Of a stretch of DNA of 64,000 nucleotides, positions 9,501 through 19,087 are shown one piece after another. The notes beneath the pieces were generated by a model, which was not told the DNA's origin, made no database searches, and worked only from the letters and a program-made list of their open reading frames with translations. A program made the position numbers and the translations under genes. This stretch comes from an uncultured Verrucomicrobiota bacterium (GTDB lineage Bacteria; Verrucomicrobiota; Kiritimatiellia; CAIVKH01): contig CALMYG010000006.1 in the NCBI GenBank assembly GCA_937873455.1, positions 1-64,000 on the forward strand, given 5' to 3'. Every line of letters starts with the position of its first letter. Within the stretch, counting starts at the first letter, position 1.

Positions 9501-12500
9501 GTGGTTTACCTACGATGAGGAAGTCACGGTCACCGTGCTCGAATCCATGACCAGCACCATCGGGTCGCCCATTTTCCCGGCGGGCAGCCGATCCTACCGG
9601 ACCTTTGCCAATCGAGGCCCGGCAACCGGACCGGCGGAAACCTTCGGCGTGGCCGAGGAGGGATTGCTGACGGTTGGACTGGCCCAGTCGTTGCTGAACA
9701 ACGACTCCGATCCCGACCGCGACGCCATTTCCGTATTGCCTCGCGAGGTCACGCTATCCGACTACTGGACCGCGCAAATCCTCGCCAACCGTGACCCGAC
9801 GAACGTCACCGCCTTTTTCTCCGGCAACTGGCCGAACGGAAGCTGGGCCTACCTTGCTCCGGTCGCCGCGCAAAACGGCAATCTCAACCTGCAAACCGAC
9901 GGCACCTTCACCTACACGCCCAACACCAACTTCTTTGGTACCGATTATTTTGACTACCGGGTGACCGACGGCGTGTTCACCACCACGCCGGTCCGGGTTT
10001 TCATTACCGTCACCAATGTCAACGATCCGCCCGAGGCATTTCCGGATTTCTATCCCTCCGGTCCGCTTTCTATCAACGCCGCGAACGGCGTGCTGGCCAA
10101 CGACCTCGATGTGGACGGCGACGTGTTGCGCGCGGTGCTGACCTCCACCACCCTGCACGGCGTGCTCAATCTCGCCACCAACGGCAGTTTCACCTACACC
10201 CCGGGCGCCGATTATCGCGGTGGCGACCGCTTCTACTACCGCGCCGCCGATGCCGCACTCACCTCGGCTCCCGTACGTGTGAAGCTGGGCAACACCGCGC
10301 CGGTGGCGGTGTTGGATGTCTATCCGTCCGCTGACGGTCAGCCCTTGGCCATTACGAATCCCGCTTCCGGTGTGCTGGCGAATGATACCGATGGCGAAGA
10401 CGACGCCATCCAACTCGCGACACTGGAAGCCCCGCCTGCTTTCGGTGCGTTGACCTTCAACGAGGACGGCACGTTCATCTACACCCCGACCAATGGCTAC
10501 AACGGAACCGATTCCTTTACCTACCGGGCCAATGACGGGAGCGAGGATTCCGAGCCGGGTCTGGTAAAACTCGGCAATACCATTCCCGTGGCGGTGGCGG
10601 ACAGCCACTACTCGATTTACCTGAATCAAACGCTGACCGTTTCCGTCGTTCAGGGCGTATTAACCAACGACACGGATGCCGACGGCGATCTGCTCACCGC
10701 ACAGCTTGTCGCCACCACCACCAACGGCATCCTGTCCATCAGCACCAACGGCTCGTTTGTCTATGTGCCCAATCCCGGCTTCACGGGTGTTGATAGCTTC
10801 ACCTACCGCGCACGCGATCCAGTTACGAATTCCGCGCCGGCCACCGTCACCATCGGCGTCTTCGACGTCCTGCGCCCGGTGGCCTTCTCGCCGACGATTC
10901 ACTCCGCCTTCGCCCCATCCGGCGGGCCGTTCCGCGTCACCTTCAGCAAGCCGGTCAGCGTTACCGGCCTCGCGGCGCGCATCACCCTGCATGGCTCGTT
11001 GAGCGGGCGACGCACGTTCAGCTTGGCCGTCAGCAATGAGGTCGTCAGCATTACGCCCTCCAGCGGTTTCCGGCCAGGCGAGGTCGTCAACGTTACCTTG
11101 CAGGCGGGCATTCGCGGCACGGGATTCTTCGAGCTGGATACGCCGTTTAACTGGAACACCACGGTACGCGCACCGCGCGGCGGCGCTATCTTCACCAACC
11201 AGATCGCGAGCACCAACGCGATGGCTACGGAGTGGGTGGGGGCGGGCGACTTCAATGGTGACGGGCGGATCGACGTAATTGCGTTCAACCGGAATGCCGC
11301 GCCGAGCCTTTACCTCAACAATGGCGACCGCACCTTCAGCAACCGCGTGCTGACCTTGGGCGCAACCTGGAACCCGGCCTCCAACCCGCGCGGCGCGGTC
11401 GCCGACTTCAACGGTGACGGGACGATGGATTTCGTCGTCGTCAACAGTTTTGGCCAAGCCAACCTGATTGCCCTCAACGACGGAACCGGAAACTTCAACG
11501 CAGCGTCCTTGCCGGTGTTTCAAAACATCGGACCCTATTTCTTTGATTCCAACCGGAGCATCACCGCCGGCGACTTTAACGGCGACGGCGATGTCGACCT
11601 CGCCTTCGTCGGATTCTATTACGTCTGGATCATGCGGAACGACGGTACGGGCCAATTCACCATCGAGAATCCCGTTCCGGTCTTCAACGGCAACGGCAAT
11701 TTCGTCCGGCATTTGGCTTCCGGCGACGTGGACAACGACGGCGACCTCGACCTCTACATGTCCGGCTTTTTGGGCGACCTCCTCTTGCTGAACGACGGAA
11801 CCGGTTTGTTTACGCCCAGCACCACGCCGCTCGACAACGCCCGCAAAGACGTGACCCGGATGGCGGATGTGGATGGAGATGGGTTCCTCGACCTGCTCAT
11901 GGGACCGGTCTATCTCAACCGCGCCGGGACGGTCTGGTTCAACGACCAGCGCGGCAATTTTTCCCGCTCGGTGTTTGAGTTCAATGCCGACTACGCCCGC
12001 GACATTGCCGTCGGCGATTACGATGGCGATGGCGACTTCGACGTGTTCCTGCGCGACGAGGGCCATTCGGTTTCGCTGAACGACGGCGCGGGCCGCTTTT
12101 TCGCCACCAGTCAGCCGATCGGATACACCAACAACTTTAGCAAGGCTGTGGCCGACTTCGACAACGACGGCGACCTCGATGTGTTTGTGCCTCGGGGCGG
12201 CAACACGATCCTCGATGTCGCAGAAGTCTGGTACAACCAAACCCCGCCCCGCGCGCGCGACGATTTGTATGCGGCCAACGGATCGAATCCGGTGGTGATC
12301 AGCGCCGTTTCCGGCGTACTGTCGAACGACAGTCCCGGCGATGGCGGTGCATTCATTGCCGTGCTGGTCAGCAACGCCCTGCGCGGCACGGTTTCCTTGA
12401 GCACCAATGGCTCGTTTACCTACACGCCGGGCACGAATTTCACCGGTTCGGATGTGTTCCTGTACCGTGCGGTGGACAGCGCCCTGTCCTCGTCCGTCGC

Positions 12501-15500
12501 GCGGGTGAAGATCGGCAATTCCATTCCGGTTTCCGTCAACGACACGAATTACGTGGTCATCAATGATGCGGCCCTGCGCGTTGCCCGTCCCGGCGTGCTC
12601 GGCAATGACACCGATGCGGATAATGATCCGTTGTCCGCGCTATTGGTTTCCAGCCCGACAAACGGCACACTGATCTGCCGGAGCGACGGCTCGTTTATTT
12701 ACAACGCGTCGAACAACTACGTAGGTAGTGACAGTTTCACCTACCGGGCCACGGATGGTTTCGCAACCTCGGCGGCGGCCACGGTGCGGTTGGATGTCCG
12801 GGCCGGATTGTATCTGGTCAACATGACCCCGCCACCCAACTCGACGCGCGCGAATGCCGCCGATGACCTGTTCCTCCGGTTCAATCGTTCGCTCAATCCG
12901 GCGACCGTCGCCACCAATGTCATCGTGCATGGCCAGTTCACCGGACGTCGCGGCATCGCGCGGACAACCACCGGTGATACATTGCGCATTGATCCCACCA
13001 ACCACTTCCGCGCGGCGGAGCGGGTGACGGTTTCCTTGAATCGCGGACTGGAAGGTGCCGGCGGCGAGCGTCAACCCGCGCCCTACGTGGTCCAGTACCA
13101 GGCCGAAGCGCCGTTTGGCCGGGGCGTGTTCACCGATTCCGGCCAGCGGCTTGGCAGTAACTGGATATCGTCTGTCGCCCTTGGCGATTTCGACGGCGAT
13201 GGCGACCTCGACGCCGTGCAGGGACCGCTTGGGCAATTTATCAACGGCACCAACGTCCCGTCCACGGCGGCAATGATCATCTGGAGCAACAACGGCGCCG
13301 GCGTCTTTTTCGACACCGGCCAGCGGCTCGGCACGAATTCGATCTCCACGATCAGCACCGCCGATCTTGATAACGATGGCGATCTCGACATCGTGGCGAA
13401 TCATTTTGTCTGGTATAATAACGGCGCGGGTGTGTTCACCGGTGGCGCCCCCTTGGTTTCCGTTAATATGGGCAACCTCGTCGGCGATTTGAATGGCGAT
13501 GGCTGGCCCGACATCGTCCTGACTTCCTTCACCAATATCATGGTCTGGATGAATACCGGCAACGGAACGTTCACCAACAACCCGGCCGCCATCGCGGACC
13601 TGAATTTCATTAACCTCAACTTCACCCGGGGCGCCTTAGGCGATCTGAACGGCGACGGCTCGCTGGACATTTTCGTGACCCCGTTTTTCGGGGATGATCC
13701 GAACAAGGTGTGGCTGAACGACGGAACCGGCATCTTCCGCGAAAGCGGTCAGGTCTTCGGCAACGGAGGCAACTCCGCCTTGCTGGGCGATCTGGATGGT
13801 GACGGCGATCTCGACGCCGTGGCGCTGTTCGGCTCGCCGTTCGGAGGACCCAAACCCATCGTGCAATTCAACCGGGGTGATGGCTTCTTCACGCCGGGAT
13901 CGCAACTCCTGCCCACCAATAATGTCCTTTCGGCCGCCCTCGGCGACGCCAACGGCGACGGCTTCCTCGACCTCTTTGTCGTCCAGGGGACGAACCCCGG
14001 ATTCACCAACACCAGCACCATCTACTTCAACGACGGCACCGGGTTCTTCACGCCCGGCGGACAGATCATCGGCGACTCCACGCTCAATCCGACATCGGGT
14101 GCACCCCTGGTCATCAACCGCACTATCGCCCTCGGTGATCTTAACAACGACGGTGCGCTGGATGCCTGGATCGCGGTGGATCAGTTTGGCGCTTCATGGG
14201 CGCATCATGTGTGGTTCAACGAGGCCGTGCTGGCGCCGGTAGAAGGCGGTCTCGACCTGGTCATCCCCGACACCGCCACCGCGATGCTTTTCACCAACAT
14301 GGTGGTGCGCGGGCCGACCAATGTCGCGATCACCATCACCCTCGACGATGCGGGTGTCGCCAAAGGCGTTTTCACCACCTCATCGCTCGCCGCCGGAGGC
14401 TTCACCGGTCCGGTCAGCAACATGTTCATGCGGGCGTCCGGCACGGTGGCTTCGGCCCAAGCCGCCCTGCGGCAACTGGTCTTCCAACCGGTAGCGAACC
14501 GGGTTCCGGTGGGCAGTAATGAGATCACGCGGTTCACCGTGCGGGGCATCAGCGGGCCGGTTGTCCGCACCAACGACAACGCGGTTGTCACGGCGTTTTC
14601 GATTAACGATCCCCCGGTGGCGGTCAACGACGGCGGCACCGGGTTTACCGGATCAGCGAGCGCGCAACTGGTCACGACCAGCGTGCTCGCCAATGATTTT
14701 GATGTGGACCCCGGCGACAGCTTCACCATCGTGAACGTGAACGCCTCGGGCATCGTGGGCACGCTGACCAATCTGGGCGGCGGCGTTTTCCGCTACACTC
14801 CTCCCGCCAGTTACATCGCCCTGCGTGCCGGGGCGGTGGCGACCAATACATTCACGTACACGATCCGCGACCAGCACAACGCCACCGCGGTGGGCACGGT
14901 CACCCTGCGATCGCTCGGCGTCAACGATCCGCCGGTAGCCTCCAACGATGTCGTCACCGTCAGCAAAAACGCCGGGCGCACCATCATCACGCCGTTCCTG
15001 CTCGCCAACGATTCGGACCCCGACACCGGCGATCAGTCCACGCTGTTCATCAGCGCGGTCAACACCAACGGAACCCTCGGCCGCGTCGAGCAGGATCCCG
15101 TCGCCGGCGTCGCTTACGATCCCACCGGCGCATTCACCAATCTGCTTAACGGCTCTATCGCCACGACGCGTTTTGTCTACGTCTTGAGTGACGGCGGCGG
15201 GGCGACCTCAACCGCCACGGTATTGATCCGCGTCATCGGCACCGACGATCCGCCGGTTGCGGTTCCGGACGCCTTCGCCATCCTGGAAAACGCCGCGCCG
15301 TCCAATGTCACTCAATACCTGCTCGCCAACGACTTCGATCCCGACGCCGGCCAGACCGCCCAACTATTCATCGAAGGCGTGGAGACCGCCAGCACCATCG
15401 GCCTGGTCACCTACAGCAACGGCGTCGTGACTTATTCGCCCAACGGACAGTTTGAGGCGCTGGCCGTCGGCCAGACCACCAATGACTTCTTCGGTTACAG

Positions 15501-17364
15501 CATCCGCTCGACCACGGTCGGGTTGATCGAGACCGTCCCAGTCGCATTGTCCTTCTTACGGCGGACGAACTTCGTGGATGTCACCGTCGAGGTCACGCCG
15601 TCCGGGCTCCTGAACCTCACCTACGACGGCCAGACGATCTTCACCAACACCCCCCTGCCGGGTTATCGCGCCATGGACGACGCGCGTTTGGCCTTTGGTG
15701 CGCGGACCGGCGGCCAGAATCAGTTGCAGGAAGTGGATGATGTCAACCTGACCCTGTTCATGGAAACACCGACCAATGTCACATACGATTTCAACTCCGG
15801 TGCGCCCAGCGGCTCGGTGTTGTTCGGTTCCGCCGTGGTCACTGGCGGCGTGGTGCGCCTCACGCCCGCGGTCAACAATCAGCTTGGATCGCTGATTCTT
15901 CCCGATGTCACCGCCAGCAATCCCGTGTCCGGATTCCTCGCCACGTTCAAAATCCGGATGAGCGGCGGAACCGCCTTGCCGGCCGACGGCATTAGCTTTG
16001 TCTGGGCCAATGACATCACCAACGCGGCGTTCGGCGAGGACGGCGCGGGCTACGGCTTGCGCATCTCCTTCGATCCCTACGATAACGGAAACGGCGAGGC
16101 TCCGGCCATTGATGCGCGCTGGCGCACGGTCGCGGCGACGGGCATGGTGACCGTCACCATCGTCGGCGAGAACGATCCACCGGTCGCGGTGGACGATCAC
16201 ATTGTCATGAACGAGGGCGCCGGCGCCACCAACATCACATCGGCCCTGCTCGCCAACGATATCGATCCCGATCATGGCGAAACCGCGACGCTGGTTGTTT
16301 CGGGGGTCAGCGGAGCGACGACCTTTGGCGTCCTGAGCTTCACCAACGGAACGGTCACCTACCAACCCATTCCTCAACCATGCCTGCGCCTCAATGCCAC
16401 GCTTACCGACTCCTTTACCTATTGGATTCGCGATGTACACGGCGCGTCGAACACCGCCATCGCCACGCTCTATATTGTCGGCACCAACACCTCGGCGACG
16501 ATTGATGTTCTTCCTACCATCGCGTACGACTTCAACGCCGAACTGCCGACCGGCATCGCCTTGTTCGGCGCGGCGTTCCGCGATGCCACCAACGGCGTGG
16601 TAGTCGTGACGCCGGGCGTTGGTTCCGTGCAAGGCGCGGTGGTGATCGAAGCGCCCGATGCGGCGGCAGTGGTTGCCGGATTTGCCGCTTCGTTCCGGTC
16701 GCGAATTGACCAGACCTCCGCCTCGCCCGCCGACGGGTTCAGCTTCAATTGGGCAAACGACATCACGAACGGAACCGTTGCCCAGGCCGAAGAAGGGGCG
16801 GGCACGGGCTTAAGCGTGTGCTTCGACCTTTTTGATAACGGTGGCGGAGAGGCCCCGGCGATTGATGTTAAATGGCGTGGCGGACTGGTTGCGCGGCAGG
16901 CATTGAGCGCGGCGGATTTGGTCGCCGGAAGCAACTGGGTCGAAGTGCTGGTGCGGATGAGTCCGGACGGCGTTTTGGATGTTGTGTATAACTGCCGACC
17001 GATATTCACGCGGCAAGTCATCACGGGTTTCGTGCCGCAAGCGGGGGCGCGGTTCTCCTTCGCCGCGCGAACGGGCGGATCGTGGGCGCGCCAGAGTGTG
17101 GATGACGTGGCAATTCAGATTTATCCCCAGCCGGTGTTCAACCTTTCCGCCATCAATTTCTCCAACATCACGCGAAGGGTAACGATGAATGCGGGCGCGG
17201 TATCCGTCGGCGCCGAGGTGCCGGTGTTATATCGCTTCCAGCGCTCCACCGATCTCGTGCATTGGGTGGACGTCAGTCCGGTCATCCTCGCCCCCGGAAC
17301 TGCCGAGGTCTTGATTGACACCAACGACATCCTGCCGCGCGCCTTTTACCGAGGCGTGAGGTAG
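6586..17364 (+). CDS. Giant secreted mosaic surface protein (beta-helix, cadherin-like, FG-GAP propellers, lectin-like)
   Basis: This 3592-aa protein starts at the ATG at 6586, because a signal peptide (about residues 1-25, ending LLASS) begins there; the 34 upstream in-frame codons are basic and unlike a leader. Modules in order are: a Gly-rich right-handed beta-helix like polymorphic outer-membrane repeats (GGGIYNEG and similar, nt 7200-9000); tandem cadherin-like/'tandem-95' repeats (9030-10860) with SbsA-like Ig domains (LTFDENITTG); seven FG-GAP repeats (11240-12210); two cadherin-like repeats and an Ig domain; seven more FG-GAP repeats (13180-14190); more cadherin-like repeats; lectin-like jelly-roll segments (15565-16125, 16519-17124); and a C-terminal module ending FYRGVR. 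DxDGDGDxD loops suggest calcium binding. A role in adhesion or polysaccharide binding is inference. No transmembrane anchor or sortase motif is seen. Confidence 0.9.
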   Translation: MNIHTLIRIISVTVAAAWSSPLLASSIFIEANWRSASQGGGQAVIGSGNYFDIGTVIYGVVGVNNLDLGRGYEIEFNQNRFSQTLSARVVSTFGSGFWLTYDLQKYIISNTRTLIIPQQTFFRPGNGYTDDAEVVFDPPRNNEFGFALGNTNITEIVLGPGLFYQNAVITRDMTIRGAGIGRTLVSGGRGGSVFRILPGVKVTLADMTIFDGLAQSGGGIYNEGELEVVRCEIRNNRAYHYLNGEGGGIFNRGKAKLWVRDSIIRDNIASRNGGGISSSGINSSTMPSPGGDGLARNVVSGSLTNLAGLTPPTDLNNTNQLNNFANDAAGRSANSLFQLGSPKDFFEGNFSNPLEDAITWFNYNSPICVVSNTVIEGNKAGRANAKATFNFTGGILLPLPRLVCFGGGLYNELGLMSVEDSRIDRNEVESDIVNYGGGVASVLGGLSIRNTTINHNLSKSRTVLAAGGAVYTFASYAKISDAQMISNTVEAFFLSSGGGMKNTSAGYAELRRVRIEYNEAGGGGGMANDYKAKALIEDSTVLGNRISGVISANGGGIRNEDGGEVDIHRTTISGNSARGKVKGGGVYNQCTQVRIGDVVPVILSSRVSLHNSTISHNVLDGRGPENIPMETRGAGLYNGSFDRGLAQMVVYSCTVFSNTAARGLINDGGGLRSTGFSEIKFSLEDNIPGTSRVFIANSLFARNIPEDINNSFPSMLTSYGYNMDSDGSGATAAFLSEQALAESARFRTANALLGPLQFNGGPSPTHALFVGSPAINFGAPTGTFGEALSPPTDQRGLLRNLAGRRDIGAYEVIAPTANGESYSMFEDTTLTVNYGSGVILNDFANTPQAVLVSPPANGGFTLFPDGGFIHTPATNFNGTNSFTYRVVDADGVTGAVATATIVVRPRLDWLSMVPVGGTNSFAERHTNIVLTFDENITTGAVLANVSLRGSISGPRAYTAIVVGATARLVPHVWFTYDEEVTVTVLESMTSTIGSPIFPAGSRSYRTFANRGPATGPAETFGVAEEGLLTVGLAQSLLNNDSDPDRDAISVLPREVTLSDYWTAQILANRDPTNVTAFFSGNWPNGSWAYLAPVAAQNGNLNLQTDGTFTYTPNTNFFGTDYFDYRVTDGVFTTTPVRVFITVTNVNDPPEAFPDFYPSGPLSINAANGVLANDLDVDGDVLRAVLTSTTLHGVLNLATNGSFTYTPGADYRGGDRFYYRAADAALTSAPVRVKLGNTAPVAVLDVYPSADGQPLAITNPASGVLANDTDGEDDAIQLATLEAPPAFGALTFNEDGTFIYTPTNGYNGTDSFTYRANDGSEDSEPGLVKLGNTIPVAVADSHYSIYLNQTLTVSVVQGVLTNDTDADGDLLTAQLVATTTNGILSISTNGSFVYVPNPGFTGVDSFTYRARDPVTNSAPATVTIGVFDVLRPVAFSPTIHSAFAPSGGPFRVTFSKPVSVTGLAARITLHGSLSGRRTFSLAVSNEVVSITPSSGFRPGEVVNVTLQAGIRGTGFFELDTPFNWNTTVRAPRGGAIFTNQIASTNAMATEWVGAGDFNGDGRIDVIAFNRNAAPSLYLNNGDRTFSNRVLTLGATWNPASNPRGAVADFNGDGTMDFVVVNSFGQANLIALNDGTGNFNAASLPVFQNIGPYFFDSNRSITAGDFNGDGDVDLAFVGFYYVWIMRNDGTGQFTIENPVPVFNGNGNFVRHLASGDVDNDGDLDLYMSGFLGDLLLLNDGTGLFTPSTTPLDNARKDVTRMADVDGDGFLDLLMGPVYLNRAGTVWFNDQRGNFSRSVFEFNADYARDIAVGDYDGDGDFDVFLRDEGHSVSLNDGAGRFFATSQPIGYTNNFSKAVADFDNDGDLDVFVPRGGNTILDVAEVWYNQTPPRARDDLYAANGSNPVVISAVSGVLSNDSPGDGGAFIAVLVSNALRGTVSLSTNGSFTYTPGTNFTGSDVFLYRAVDSALSSSVARVKIGNSIPVSVNDTNYVVINDAALRVARPGVLGNDTDADNDPLSALLVSSPTNGTLICRSDGSFIYNASNNYVGSDSFTYRATDGFATSAAATVRLDVRAGLYLVNMTPPPNSTRANAADDLFLRFNRSLNPATVATNVIVHGQFTGRRGIARTTTGDTLRIDPTNHFRAAERVTVSLNRGLEGAGGERQPAPYVVQYQAEAPFGRGVFTDSGQRLGSNWISSVALGDFDGDGDLDAVQGPLGQFINGTNVPSTAAMIIWSNNGAGVFFDTGQRLGTNSISTISTADLDNDGDLDIVANHFVWYNNGAGVFTGGAPLVSVNMGNLVGDLNGDGWPDIVLTSFTNIMVWMNTGNGTFTNNPAAIADLNFINLNFTRGALGDLNGDGSLDIFVTPFFGDDPNKVWLNDGTGIFRESGQVFGNGGNSALLGDLDGDGDLDAVALFGSPFGGPKPIVQFNRGDGFFTPGSQLLPTNNVLSAALGDANGDGFLDLFVVQGTNPGFTNTSTIYFNDGTGFFTPGGQIIGDSTLNPTSGAPLVINRTIALGDLNNDGALDAWIAVDQFGASWAHHVWFNEAVLAPVEGGLDLVIPDTATAMLFTNMVVRGPTNVAITITLDDAGVAKGVFTTSSLAAGGFTGPVSNMFMRASGTVASAQAALRQLVFQPVANRVPVGSNEITRFTVRGISGPVVRTNDNAVVTAFSINDPPVAVNDGGTGFTGSASAQLVTTSVLANDFDVDPGDSFTIVNVNASGIVGTLTNLGGGVFRYTPPASYIALRAGAVATNTFTYTIRDQHNATAVGTVTLRSLGVNDPPVASNDVVTVSKNAGRTIITPFLLANDSDPDTGDQSTLFISAVNTNGTLGRVEQDPVAGVAYDPTGAFTNLLNGSIATTRFVYVLSDGGGATSTATVLIRVIGTDDPPVAVPDAFAILENAAPSNVTQYLLANDFDPDAGQTAQLFIEGVETASTIGLVTYSNGVVTYSPNGQFEALAVGQTTNDFFGYSIRSTTVGLIETVPVALSFLRRTNFVDVTVEVTPSGLLNLTYDGQTIFTNTPLPGYRAMDDARLAFGARTGGQNQLQEVDDVNLTLFMETPTNVTYDFNSGAPSGSVLFGSAVVTGGVVRLTPAVNNQLGSLILPDVTASNPVSGFLATFKIRMSGGTALPADGISFVWANDITNAAFGEDGAGYGLRISFDPYDNGNGEAPAIDARWRTVAATGMVTVTIVGENDPPVAVDDHIVMNEGAGATNITSALLANDIDPDHGETATLVVSGVSGATTFGVLSFTNGTVTYQPIPQPCLRLNATLTDSFTYWIRDVHGASNTAIATLYIVGTNTSATIDVLPTIAYDFNAELPTGIALFGAAFRDATNGVVVVTPGVGSVQGAVVIEAPDAAAVVAGFAASFRSRIDQTSASPADGFSFNWANDITNGTVAQAEEGAGTGLSVCFDLFDNGGGEAPAIDVKWRGGLVARQALSAADLVAGSNWVEVLVRMSPDGVLDVVYNCRPIFTRQVITGFVPQAGARFSFAARTGGSWARQSVDDVAIQIYPQPVFNLSAINFSNITRRVTMNAGAVSVGAEVPVLYRFQRSTDLVHWVDVSPVILAPGTAEVLIDTNDILPRAFYRGVR

Positions 17365-17441
17365 TTGACGTCATCATTCAAGATGCCTCGCTTTAGGCCG
17401 GGTATCCTTGCCAAAACTCATCGGTCGCCGCAATTTGTTCC

Positions 17442-17930
17442 TCACGGCGCGGTGACGGATTGAATCCGGTAGAACCGGCTGGTCGCGGTGGTGGGCGCGA
17501 AGTCCCACCGGTTGGTGATCAGCCCGGCGGCGAGCGGCGTGAAGTGATCGGGATGCGAGGCATGTTCCAAGACGTAGGATGTAGCCCCCGACACCGCCTC
17601 CCAATCCAGCCAAAGCCTGCCATCGGCGAACCGGAAGCGCCAGAGATTCGGCCATCCACCTCCCATGCCCCACGGCATGAGGTAGCCGGGATAGTGCACC
17701 CGTTCGCCGGCCGAAACGGAAGGACTTGACAGATCGCCGATGTTGCTCGCAGCGAGGCGATAACTCGCGGAGGCCGGAACGACCGATCCCGGCGGATTGC
17801 CAGGAGTGAAGGCATGTTTTAGCAGGGTATAGTTGGCGCTGGAGGCGGAAGCGGCGTTGGCGTATTGCGGCCAAAGCCCGGCCACCAGGATCGCGCCGGT
17901 CAGCATAAGCCCACATGAAAATATTTTCAC
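17442..17930 (-). CDS. Small exported protein with C-terminal FYR module
   Basis: This 162-aa protein starts at GTG (17930). AAGGAG lies 6 nt upstream of this codon, and the signal peptide (KIFSCGLMLTGAILVAG...ANA) begins directly after it; a longer ATG start at 17981 would overlap the previous gene and bury the leader. The mature part has no domain I recognise, but its end (YVLEHASHPDHF ... SRFYRIQ) resembles the C-terminal module of the giant protein and the BACON-repeat protein. It lies 10 nt after the tail-fibre-like gene, so the two are probably cotranscribed. Function unknown. Confidence 0.7.
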   Translation of the reverse strand: MKIFSCGLMLTGAILVAGLWPQYANAASASSANYTLLKHAFTPGNPPGSVVPASASYRLAASNIGDLSSPSVSAGERVHYPGYLMPWGMGGGWPNLWRFRFADGRLWLDWEAVSGATSYVLEHASHPDHFTPLAAGLITNRWDFAPTTATSRFYRIQSVTAP

Positions 17931-17940
17931 GGCGGTCTCC

Positions 17941-19041
17941 TTAATTATACCGCCAAATTCGGACGCGGACGTCAGCGACAACCGTGTCGTCGGCCCAGCG
18001 CGTGACGGTTGCGGTCGTCGGCGTTAGAGCATCCAGGAAATAACCGTTAAAATTTCCCTCATTATTTTGTATGAAAACGTACCCGCCAGCGCCCCGAGTC
18101 CTGATAATGCCCGTGCTGCCGCGCGTCAATATGTCCACCACATAATTGTCCACACTGCCCCCGATATTATGGGTCAACACCTTCGTTTCACCTTTCTGGA
18201 TCAACTGCCACCCGCTGTCGTAGTCCGGTCGGGGGAACGTCCCGCGCGCCTGACCGGTCACCCGGATACTTCCGTGAACCTCCAGGCTGTTGGTCGGGGT
18301 TTGTGTTCCGATGCCGACCATCCCATCTTTAAACACGACTGATTGGTTGTGGTAGATGAACATGTTGGTGCGGGTGGAATCAAACCCCATCGACCCCTGG
18401 AACACACCGTTGCGGCGAAACTCGACGGTGGGCAGGTTGCCGCCGACACCGGCGGAATCGATAATGACATCGGCGTCGTTATTCGCCGATTTGACCAACG
18501 CCTTTACCGCCCCCGACGAGCGGTGAACATGAAGCGCTTCAGTTGGGCTGGCAATACCGATACCGACATTGCCGGAGGCCCGGTAGGTGTTCGCCCCGCT
18601 AATGAGCCAAGGAGGATTCGCCACATCGTCGGCCACGGCGGCAGTTCCCGCCCGTTCGGCCGTGTACGCATAGGGAACGTACAAGATCGGAATGCGCGGA
18701 CTCATTTCCGCATCGCCGCCAACCTGCACGCTCAAGTAATTGGCGCGGGCGGCGATCAGGGAATTCATCGAGATGGAATTCACCGCACCCAAGGTGACGC
18801 TGAACAGCCCGCTGCGTACCCGTACCAGTGATTGGGTTTCCACCCATTCCAAAGATCCGCCAACCTCCTCCCACCAGATGCGAAACACCATGGACACATC
18901 GGCGGTGAGCGGATTGCCCGATGGATCGGTTAATTTGCCTTGATAGGGAATGCGGACTAATTGTCCGCCGACGGTTCCTGCAACAAGCCAGAGCAGCAGG
19001 AAGGCGAATCGTGTGAGGTGCACGGTATTTCTTGTTGTCAT
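17941..19041 (-). CDS. Exported tail-fibre-like protein with GIG-x-x-P repeats
   Basis: This 366-aa protein has a signal peptide (about 1-26), then an N-terminal domain (YQGKLTDPSGNPL ... SMVFRIWWEE) common in secreted bacterial structural proteins, then two copies of the motif NVGIGIASPTEALHV / MVGIGTQTPTNSLEV typical of phage tail-fibre and bacterial surface fibre proteins. The C-terminal 90 residues (from about DYDSGWQLIQKG) are beta-rich and unassigned; no S74 peptidase catalytic pair is evident. GGAG lies 6 nt before the ATG. It sits between the BACON-repeat protein and a small exported protein in one direction, suggesting a jointly expressed surface assembly. Confidence 0.75.
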   Translation of the reverse strand: MTTRNTVHLTRFAFLLLWLVAGTVGGQLVRIPYQGKLTDPSGNPLTADVSMVFRIWWEEVGGSLEWVETQSLVRVRSGLFSVTLGAVNSISMNSLIAARANYLSVQVGGDAEMSPRIPILYVPYAYTAERAGTAAVADDVANPPWLISGANTYRASGNVGIGIASPTEALHVHRSSGAVKALVKSANNDADVIIDSAGVGGNLPTVEFRRNGVFQGSMGFDSTRTNMFIYHNQSVVFKDGMVGIGTQTPTNSLEVHGSIRVTGQARGTFPRPDYDSGWQLIQKGETKVLTHNIGGSVDNYVVDILTRGSTGIIRTRGAGGYVFIQNNEGNFNGYFLDALTPTTATVTRWADDTVVADVRVRIWRYN

Positions 19042-19087
19042 TTCGGTCTCCTCTCGTGGGTTCGGGTTTATCGTGGTTTCGCTGCGG

